Made by a program: the position numbers and the translations under genes
DNA from: Adineta vaga
Taxonomy: Eukaryota > Rotifera
Direction of reading: 5' to 3'
Assembly (NCBI GenBank): GCA_021613535.1
Contig: CP075495.1
Location: forward strand, 8,866,001 to 8,930,000
DNA length: 64,000 nt
Notes under the pieces: generated by a model
What the model was told of the DNA's origin: nothing
The model's input: the letters and a program-made list of their open reading frames with translations, nothing else
Databases searched by the model: none
Part shown: positions 56,809-64,000 of the stretch, in pieces
How the letters are laid out: every line of letters begins with the position of its first letter
How positions within the stretch are numbered: position 1 is the first letter of the stretch

Positions 56809-57294
56809 TGTTTTTCTTCTTTAGAAAAGAAAATAAAGGCTTTTCGTGTTTTGTTTTACCTGTGCATCCTTTCGCAAACGAAAATGAAATACTTGATAAG
56901 AAAAATATCAAACATATTTTTAATCTAAATGGTTGATGATGTCATTAGCAGAAATTTGAGAAACTCATCTATTAATCTTTAATCGAAAGAAATATTTATA
57001 TATTTATTACTTTAAAAAAATATTTTCATCATCAATATAGTCTCTAGATGTCAGTAATTGATTCAAGAATAAAGAAGTAAGTTAAGACTTTTTTATTATT
57101 ATCATGAATATTCTCGACAAAAGGAACACGCAAAAAAGAAAATAAATTTTTTTCATATCAGATCAATGCATTGTTAAAGAATAAAATTCTCCAATTATAC
57201 TTTGGCTTTTTTTTATGGCTATATATATATAGAACATACATATTTTCATGAACATGAAAAAGAAAAAAGAAAATAATTTTCAATGTATTTAAGA
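56809..57294. other. Intergenic stretch
   Basis: 486 bp, very AT-rich, with an AT run near 57222-57231. No gene seen. Confidence 0.5.
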
Positions 57295-58599
57295 CTAGAG
57301 TTTATGTAAATTAACACCTCGTGCTGTTGATATAGCAAGCATATCTTGATCGAATACAGTCGCACAAAATGGTGGTGGATTATATGCAGTAGATGATTTG
57401 ACTTTGCCATCTTTTGATATATGAAATATTCGAGACGTATTTCGATCTACAACCAGCCATTCACTATGAGTTATTAAACAACATCGTGTTCGAATATTTT
57501 GACTATATGCAATATTTAATCGAACAGACCAAAGTCGATCTAATGTTGCCGACGATCTCATTTCAATATGTATCGTTTTTTCTGATGGATTTTTAATCAT
57601 CATACAAATTGTTCCATTATTATAAACAATACCATTAATAACTTCATCACGTGTACATGTATCCGGCGATTGCCATTGTTTAACAAGTTCAATTGTAGGT
57701 GATAAACTAAATTCCATAACTGATGATCCCCATACTTTCGTCGAAAGAAATAAAGATGTTTCAGATGTTGTACACGATAACCATTTACTCTTTTGTAATG
57801 TTTGAATATTTTCAATTGACATATGTTCTTCATCAACAAGAAAAATATCACTACCATTAATAACAATAAAACGATTTAATGTAGATGACCAACACATATC
57901 ATAAATTGTTCCATAAATCCATGAATTTTGTTTGATTATGGTTAAATCTCGATCAACAAGACAAAGATTTGGTTCTTGATGTATTAATAAATAACGATTA
58001 TTACATGCTAATGGTGCCCAATTTTCACGTGGATAATTGATTGATTTATTTATGGGTGTTAATGTTGATAGATCAAAACGATTCATATCTGAATCTTCAA
58101 TTTGAATTAAACTATCATCGAGTATTAATGGTTTTATTTCTACACGAAATGATGTTTGTTCAATTTTACTCATTTCTTGTTCAAGATCACGTACAGTAGA
58201 TGTTAAGGAATCAATATCTCGATGTGTTGCTTCTTGTTCTTGTATTAGTTCGGATAATTTCGTTCGCATTTGACTGATTTCTTGTCGTTGTTTTCCCATT
58301 TTTTTCGCAATAAATCGATCGATTTCTCGACATTTTTTATCAAAAAAATAATCAATCGTTTTATGACAATCACCACGCCATTCTTCTAATTTCTTACGTG
58401 AATCACTTATCGAATCATCTAAATGAATTGAATTCAATCGATCACCAATTGCATTGATTTCATCCGATAAAGGATTTAATTGTGAGTTCAATGATAAATC
58501 ATGTTCACGTTTATGCTCCCGACAAAAGTTTTGATTACATCCATAACATAATGTTTGTGATATTCGTCTACATGATTGAATCGCGCACGATTGAGGCAT
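57295..58599 (-). CDS. B-box-like zinc-binding / coiled-coil / propeller-like protein (paralogue A)
   Basis: An intronless frame of 434 residues. The N-terminus has Cys5, Cys10, Cys18, Cys21, Cys26, His29 and His33 in a B-box-like pattern (CYGCNQNFCREHKREH). A helical, Glu/Lys/Arg-rich coiled-coil region spans about 55-170. The C-terminal 240 residues are rich in strand-like repeats with Trp/Ile/Leu alternation (YDMCWSSTLNRFIVING; HSEWLVVDRNTSRIFHISKDGKVK) and look like a beta-propeller. There is no RING, so it is not a complete TRIM ligase. Many bdelloid proteins with this architecture are, to my knowledge, uncharacterised members of a large lineage expansion. The second copy at 59.8-61.1 kb has the same Cys/His spacing and the same end (LHKL against LHKF). 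Confidence 0.8.
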   Translation of the reverse strand: MPQSCAIQSCRRISQTLCYGCNQNFCREHKREHDLSLNSQLNPLSDEINAIGDRLNSIHLDDSISDSRKKLEEWRGDCHKTIDYFFDKKCREIDRFIAKKMGKQRQEISQMRTKLSELIQEQEATHRDIDSLTSTVRDLEQEMSKIEQTSFRVEIKPLILDDSLIQIEDSDMNRFDLSTLTPINKSINYPRENWAPLACNNRYLLIHQEPNLCLVDRDLTIIKQNSWIYGTIYDMCWSSTLNRFIVINGSDIFLVDEEHMSIENIQTLQKSKWLSCTTSETSLFLSTKVWGSSVMEFSLSPTIELVKQWQSPDTCTRDEVINGIVYNNGTICMMIKNPSEKTIHIEMRSSATLDRLWSVRLNIAYSQNIRTRCCLITHSEWLVVDRNTSRIFHISKDGKVKSSTAYNPPPFCATVFDQDMLAISTARGVNLHKL

Positions 58600-59803
58600 T
58601 GTCTATTGATTGAAACAAATAAAATACCTGCTGCCTTTTCTCTTATGGTAATTATTAAAGAAAAAATTGAAGAGAAAAAAATGAATATTTCGTACTCAAA
58701 GAAAATAAATACAATTGTTTGTTTGCAGAAAAAAGTAACCGTTGCTCGACACTCTCAAGTGATCAGGGGTGAAAGTGCAGTGTAAATGAATACGAAAACA
58801 ATTTTTATAAAAGAAAATTCTTTTTGGGCGGAGTTTTGAATGCAATATTTCTATTGAAATAACAAAAAGAAAACGAAGATGAAAAACATTTAATCACATT
58901 TTTTAAAAAGGTACGAAAGATCTAACTTTCTTTTAGATCGATCAACGACATCTTTCAAAGGTTTCATTCTTTCTTCACTCAAAGAAATTCTTGAAAAATA
59001 TGTTATTTTTTCTCCCTTCTTTTTTTTTATAAGCAGAAGACTGCAATGTTTTTTATTCGTATGCTCGATAAACAGAAAATTTCTCTCTTCGTCATCACAA
59101 ACTTGATTTATTTATTCTTTAAGAACATCCAATTAAGTTCATTGATGATATATACAACAACTCTATTCTTACACGTTTTTCTATTACAAAAAAAAACTTC
59201 GTTTCATCATGACATTTTGATGTAGATAATTATGGAGAGATAATAGATTTTTGGTTTAAGGAAATCATAACGATTTACCATTCATTATCAGTCATTGTTA
59301 ATATGGTAACAAAATGTCAATAGATTAAGGTCATGTTCTTACAGCAATCAATAATGACATGCAGTTCTTTCACATTTTTCAAATAAGAAGCCTATCAAAG
59401 ACTTTTTCTTGGTAAATACACTCTGAGTTTAAAAAAAAGAAGAGAACTCTTGAATGAAATCCAGTAAGATTCCAGATCAATGTTGATACAGTGAATTTTC
59501 GATAAGATGTTATTATGTCAATAGAATGAGACAATAAATGGACAGAAACTTTATATATGTCGACGAATATTCTATAGTTAAGATTTGAATTATTTATTTA
59601 CTAATTTTAACAAGTCGAACAGACGGCAACTAAAAAGTGTTAATCATATGACGTAGACTTTCTTTTTATAGAATTCAGATGACAATACAAATCTTTGATT
59701 TCTACACTTTGATAGAAAAGTTTTATCAATATATCAGTTGTTATTCTGTCACAAGTGAATTAGTAAATGACTCAAGTCATATATAGATAAGAAAATATCT
59801 CTA
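58600..59803. other. 1.2-kb stretch between the two B-box-like paralogues
   Basis: AT-rich, with T-rich runs near 59020-59030 and no coding frame of note. I saw no remnant of a third paralogue. Confidence 0.5.
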
Positions 59804-61097
59804 TTAAAATTTATGTAATTGAACTGCGAGTTTTGTTGATACAGCTAATATATTATTTCTGAATGTAGTTGTACAACATGGTGCTGGTCGATATTCAAAT
59901 ATTGCTTTCAATTTACCATCATTTGATATATGTAAAAGTCTTGAACTCGTATGATCAGCAATGATCCATTCATCACGATTAATCAAACAAAATCGATAGG
60001 CTTGTCTTTCATTATAAATTATATCCAATGGAAGTGACCAAATTCGAATTAATGTTGTTGCAGAACGTAATTCTAATCGAACAAATTTTCTTACATCATT
60101 ACTAATCATAATTGCTAATGTATCATTATGATAAAATATTCCATCAATCGCTTCGTCTTTCGTACATGTATCTGGTGATTCCCATCGTTTATGAAATGAC
60201 ATAGAATTGGTAAGATTAAATTCTAAAATTGAAGAACTATAAACTTTTGTTGAAAGATAAAGAATTGAATTTGAACATGTACAAGAAAACCAATGTTGAT
60301 AGGGAATTGAATGAACTTTATTTATAGTCATTGTTTCTTTATCAAAAAGAAAGACTTCATGTTCATTAATGATTATAAATTGTTTTAATACAGATGAATA
60401 ACACATATCATAAATAGGTCCATGTGTCCATGGAACATTTTTTATATGTGGTTAATAATTCGTCAACTAATAATAATGAATCTTGATGGTGTAATAATAG
60501 AAATTCATTATCAGTTGCTAATGATGTAAAACTACCACGACTTCGTTGAATAATTCGATAAGCAGGTGAAACATTTAAAATATTAAATAATTGTTCATAG
60601 GTAATCAGATTTTTATCAATAACTAATGGATTGATTTGAAGTTGAATATTACTTTGTAAAAGTCGATTTATATCATTTTGAAGTGATTGAATTTTGAATG
60701 TCAATAATTGAACTAATTCATGTGTTGTATCTTGTTCACGCATTGATGTCATAATTCTTGTACGAATATTCAGTAATTCTTGTTCATGTTGTTTGATCAT
60801 TTCCACAACATACGCATCTAATTCTTTAACTTTATCAGCACAATACGCATCAATTGCTTGATGAGCTTTTTGACGCCAATCTTCAAGTTTTTCAAATGGT
60901 AATCGAAGAATAGCAAGTTTATCTATGCCTTTTAATTGATCTTGAATTTGATTAACTTGATCAATTAATGGATTCAATTGTAAATGTGTCGATAATGAAT
61001 GTTCAAACATATGTTCTCGACAGAAACTTAATTTACAACCATGACATAGAGCATGTTGTAAACGTTCACATGTCTCAACTGAACAATTCCCTAACAT
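59804..61097 (-). CDS. B-box-like paralogue B, broken by one frameshift
   Basis: Two abutting frames on the minus strand together match paralogue A end to end. The first (61097-60408) encodes the B-box-like head with Cys5, Cys10, Cys18, Cys21, Cys26, His29 and His33 (CHGCKLSFCREHMFEH), the coiled-coil region and the start of the propeller-like part (FLLLHHQDSLLLVDE). The second (to 59804) carries the remaining strands, from MCYSSVLKQFIIIN to the end QLHKF. They differ in frame around an A6 run (T6 on the plus strand, 60438-60443); five or eight A would restore GPIYDMCYS, which matches YDMCWSS in paralogue A. There are no other stops, and the rest is conserved, so it is either a recent pseudogene or a homopolymer sequencing error. 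No introns. Functional assignment is as for paralogue A. Confidence 0.75.
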
Positions 61098-61682
61098 TTT
61101 GAAAATCTAAAACGGCACAAAAAATTTGAATTTATTTTGTAACAACAAAACTCGAATGGACTTTAATGCACATGGTTTCCTTTTTCTGTAGTATAAAATG
61201 ATTGAAAAAACAAATACAATAGAGTAAAGGAAGGAGAAATGTTGAAAATATTATTTATTTTCGTAAGAAGAATGTTCTGATAATTGAGAAATTGCTTGAA
61301 ATATGTGAGGATCGAGATTTGGATCTTAATTCTCGTATATATTATGCATCTGATGATTGACAAACACACTATGTAGGTTCACCTGATAATTTAAGATAAC
61401 TGTACTGTATAAGGTCTTGATCATCTGTCAGATGTCGCATACAGTCAATGTTTGGAATATATTCTAACATAAATTTATCGAAATATTTTCAAATAAAATT
61501 GATTTTTATTATTTAAAATGTTTCAATTTGTATCTTTCATTCGTCTATTATTTGATATTTTCTTGAAACTAAGCAACAACAGATGAAAATGACTTCTAAA
61601 ATGGCTTCTCTTCAAATCGATTGATTTTTGTTAAATCATGCATTTATCTGTCAACATCTTGTTTTGTAGATAATATTCAATA
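61098..61682. other. Divergent intergenic stretch between B-box paralogue B and the FAM184 exon
   Basis: 585 bp separating a minus-strand and a plus-strand start, so it may hold both promoters. AT-rich; no motif identified. Confidence 0.5.
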
Positions 61683-61862
61683 ATGGCTAGTACAAAAATG
61701 TTTACGAAGAATCATCATACATCCAATACATCTTCAACGTCTTTCTTTCAACAACAGCAACAACAAACATCATCAATGCCAAATTCAAATTTCGATGAGG
61801 AAACAACATTGACACAAGAAATGCATGTTAAAATGGCAAAAAAGATTGCTCAACTAACTAAA
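61683..61862 (+). CDS. First exon of a FAM184-family coiled-coil protein (partial)
   Basis: An open exon of exactly 60 codons from ATG to a strong donor (GTATGT at 61863). After a Ser/Thr/Gln-rich leader with a poly-Gln run it reads QEMHVKMAKKIAQLTK, which matches the start of the conserved region in FAM184A/B, where the coiled coil follows directly. Past the donor the plus strand stops after three codons, so splicing is required. No following FAM184 exon (expected to begin like VIYALNTKN) is visible on the plus strand up to 64000. The interval instead contains a complete minus-strand calcium-sensor gene. Either the next exon lies beyond the window, with that gene nested in the intron, or this is an orphan exon. 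FAM184 function is poorly known. Confidence 0.65.
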
Positions 61863-62071
61863 GTATGTATTTGACAAGTGAACTTCATCGTTTTGATCTT
61901 TTTCTTTATCTATTATTTGCAAATAAGAGAAGAAGAGAAGAAAAAAAGGAACGAGAGCACCATGTCTTTGACAAACAATATACATTGTGTAGTAAAACAC
62001 AAGAGAGAAAAACGAGAGATAGAAAAAAACGAAATTTGTCAAAAGAGAAACTGTTCATAAACTGTTCACGA

Positions 62072-62964
62072 TTAAACCGCTGCGCCCGTATCATTTATTG
62101 ATGTTGTTGTAGTTACTGGAACATTAGTTGTTGTATTTGACATTTGACCACCTGGTAAAAGTGCAGTATTAGGCGCAAGAATTTTACGTAAAAATTCATC
62201 TCGAAGACAACCTTGAACAAATTCATTTCGATGAACAACATCTATTATAAATAAACAAATGAAAAGCGAAGCTTTTTCTTTCATATCGAAGACACGAACT
62301 GACCATCTTTATCTTTATTTAAACGTTGCATAATCAAATCAACACGTTTATCGGGTGATTTATCACCACTACGATCTTCTTCATTAGCTAAATCATACAT
62401 AGCTTCGATGATTTTGGTCATATCTTTTCGATTAATTTCTCCATCTTTATTTTGATCTAAAATTTTTCAAATCAGAAAGAATTAACATCGAATGTAAATC
62501 TTACCATAGATATCGAACGCCATTTTTAGTTTTTCTTCGAGATTTCCGTGTTGAGATACTCCAACAGCGAGTCTATGAAAAATAGAATATCAACAATTGA
62601 AGATTCTCTCGATTGATGATGACTACTTACAAAAATTCAGTAAAATCAATCCAATTATTATTATCTACATCGAATGCTTTGAATACAAAATTACAGTATT
62701 TATCCGCTTTACCCTCCGGATAAAATTTCTAAGAGAAAAAGATATCAATGAAAGATTAATATCATTTGAATATTTACATACCTTATAAACATTAAGAAAT
62801 TGTTTCTTGTCAAGTTTACCCGACGGACAATCTTTTAGAAAACCTGTATGCCATGCTTGAATTTCTTCTTCACTATATTGTGTATTTAATTTTAATATTC
62901 GAATATCTTCATCAGTTAATATCGTAGGGTCTTTTTTTCCTTTACCGCTGGCTTTATTTCCCAT
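62072..62964 (-). CDS. Neuronal calcium sensor family protein with C-terminal extension (NCS-B)
   Basis: Five exons (62964-62782, 62728-62631, 62572-62505, 62456-62304, 62241-62072) give 223 residues. MGNKASGK is a likely N-myristoylation signal. The degenerate EF1 region reads KDCPSGKLDKKQF. EF2 is DVDNNNWIDFTE, EF3 DQNKDGEINRKD (with the best calcium-ligand set) and EF4 NKDKDDVVHRNE. After the core about 35 extra residues rich in Thr, Asn and Pro follow, absent from NCS-A and from typical NCS proteins. The donor after exon 4 is GTCAGT, a weak site that the phase requires. It lies on the strand opposite to the FAM184 exon and about 200 bp from it, possibly inside that gene's intron. Confidence 0.85.
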
Positions 62965-64000
62965 AATTGTTTAACAAAAGAAATTATCTAAAACTATAAT
63001 ATTTTTCTCTTTCCTTTTCTGTTCTTTCTTTCATAGATAAAAATAAACTATACACACATCTTTATTACGAACATGTAAATATAAATCGTCAAGGTAGATA
63101 TAATATAAACAAATAAGACATACGGTTTGAAGTTTTCTTTTTTTCCTGAATCGAACATTTGTTAGGACGTCAGATTGTGTACAAGTCATTTACAGGCTAA
63201 AATAGCTATGCACAAAGTGTGCGACAAAAAAAATCGTTATAGCGAGTCTCGCGTGCACAACACATAAAGATGAAGAAAAGAAAAGAGCGTAGAAGAAGCG
63301 CATACATACACACGGAAAGAGGGAGAAAGAGAGCGAGAGAAAAAAGAAACAAGCGAGCGAGCGAGCGCGTAACGAACAAGTAAAAAAGAGAAATATTAAA
63401 ACCTTGTATATGTATTCAGCGTGGCAATAGTTGTGTTCTATACATATGAGGATTGTGGTTTGGTATGCGAGAGGTTGTACGCTGTGCATATGTATTACGC
63501 TCTTCTCTATTCTTTTTTCTCTCTCTACAGCGGCAGCAATGGATGAACATATCATAAGAATAAAAGTAAAACGAATGAAACGAAGTCAAAAGCGATAAAA
63601 AGAAAAGAATGAAAACTAAAAAATACTTCCTCTTCATATCGACCCAGAAAGATTATGTGTCAAAATAAGGATTTTCTTTTTCTTCCTCTCTTTTTTGTTG
63701 TTTCATATCGAATAGCTTGACCTTCTTGGGAATACTGATCATACTTGAGTAAAGAAGACGTTGCCCTTTTTACTTGTAAGCAATTCTTACCAGAGTCAGT
63801 TACACTAACAAAAAAAATGTTGTTATACTTCATACAAACATTGAAGATAACAATGCATATTCTGTTTTTTTTCTTTCTCTTTCGTTCGTATACGAGTATT
63901 TGTTTATGTGACAGTGTTTATTTGATCAGTACCAACATCAACGGTTGAAGGATCTTGATAAGAATAGTTCTATTCTTTCCACTTCCGTACATACATCTGA
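62965..64000. other. 1-kb stretch without a supportable gene to the window edge
   Basis: Upstream flank of NCS-B. It has a GA-rich tract near 63310-63350, a (GCGA)n run near 63353-63368 and low-complexity open frames on both strands that I did not call. If the FAM184 exon is real, this would be part of its intron. Confidence 0.5.
63353..63368. repeat. (GCGA)n short tandem repeat
   Basis: Four GCGA units within a purine-rich stretch about 400 bp upstream of the NCS-B start; unusually GC-rich for this window. Confidence 0.75.

Noticed and set aside
54893-62964. Palindromic (inverted) duplication of the NCS/B-box block
   Set aside because: All four paralogues are on the same strand, which an inverted repeat would not give.

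Overview
The window is AT-rich eukaryotic nuclear DNA, and a bdelloid rotifer (Adineta/Rotaria type) is the likeliest source. The evidence is compact animal genes split by many short GT-AG introns (mostly 45-75 bp), a full animal gene repertoire (Mi-2/CHD4, MEX-3, GNB5, IGFBP-Kazal-Ig protein, neuronal calcium sensors), and two intronless B-box-like/coiled-coil/propeller proteins of a kind I associate with large bdelloid expansions. The phylum is an inference; no marker gene proves it. I saw no tRNA, rRNA, CRISPR array or transposon.

Layout. Positions 1-125 (+) hold the last exon of an unidentified gene. At 1.2-2.4 kb (+) lies a MEX-3 two-KH RNA-binding protein, followed by about 4.4 kb without a supportable gene. 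From 6.9 to 20.1 kb three genes lie in tandem on the minus strand: the DDX60-type antiviral helicase, the GPI-remodelling phosphoesterase MPPE1/PGAP5, and EDRF1. EDRF1 is head-to-head with an intronless omega-amidase (NIT2, +), followed by an OGFR-domain protein (+) and a secreted IGFBP-Kazal-Ig protein (-). At 27.7-28.7 kb two small secreted precursors (+) each end in a C-terminal Gly, as amidated neuropeptides do. The 29.5-36.1 kb block is a complete Mi-2/CHD4 chromatin remodeller (-). A class A GPCR (-) and a 60-residue twin-CX3C protein (-) follow. GNB5 (-) and WDR92/DNAAF10 (+) are divergent from a 183-bp gap. Then come an RGG-rich protein (-) and ELP3 (-), which is head-to-head with an MVB12-like ESCRT-I subunit (+). 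The last 10 kb holds an unrecognised basic protein, a neuronal calcium sensor, a small Cys-containing protein, two B-box-like paralogues and a second calcium sensor (all -), plus the isolated first exon of a FAM184 homologue (+).

Exons were assembled by hand from splice consensus, phase and family similarity; phases close exactly in nearly every gene. Four places do not close in frame: WDR92 exon 1, the second B-box paralogue, the unrecognised gene near 54.5 kb, and GPCR exon 1. In each, one base gained or lost in a short A/T homopolymer would repair the frame, so base-calling or assembly error is as likely as gene decay.

Most genes are housekeeping or signalling genes with no operon logic. 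The notable points are three divergent pairs sharing short promoters (EDRF1/NIT2, GNB5/WDR92, ELP3/MVB12), the adjacent peptide-precursor genes, and the clustering of two calcium-sensor and two B-box paralogues in one 8-kb block.
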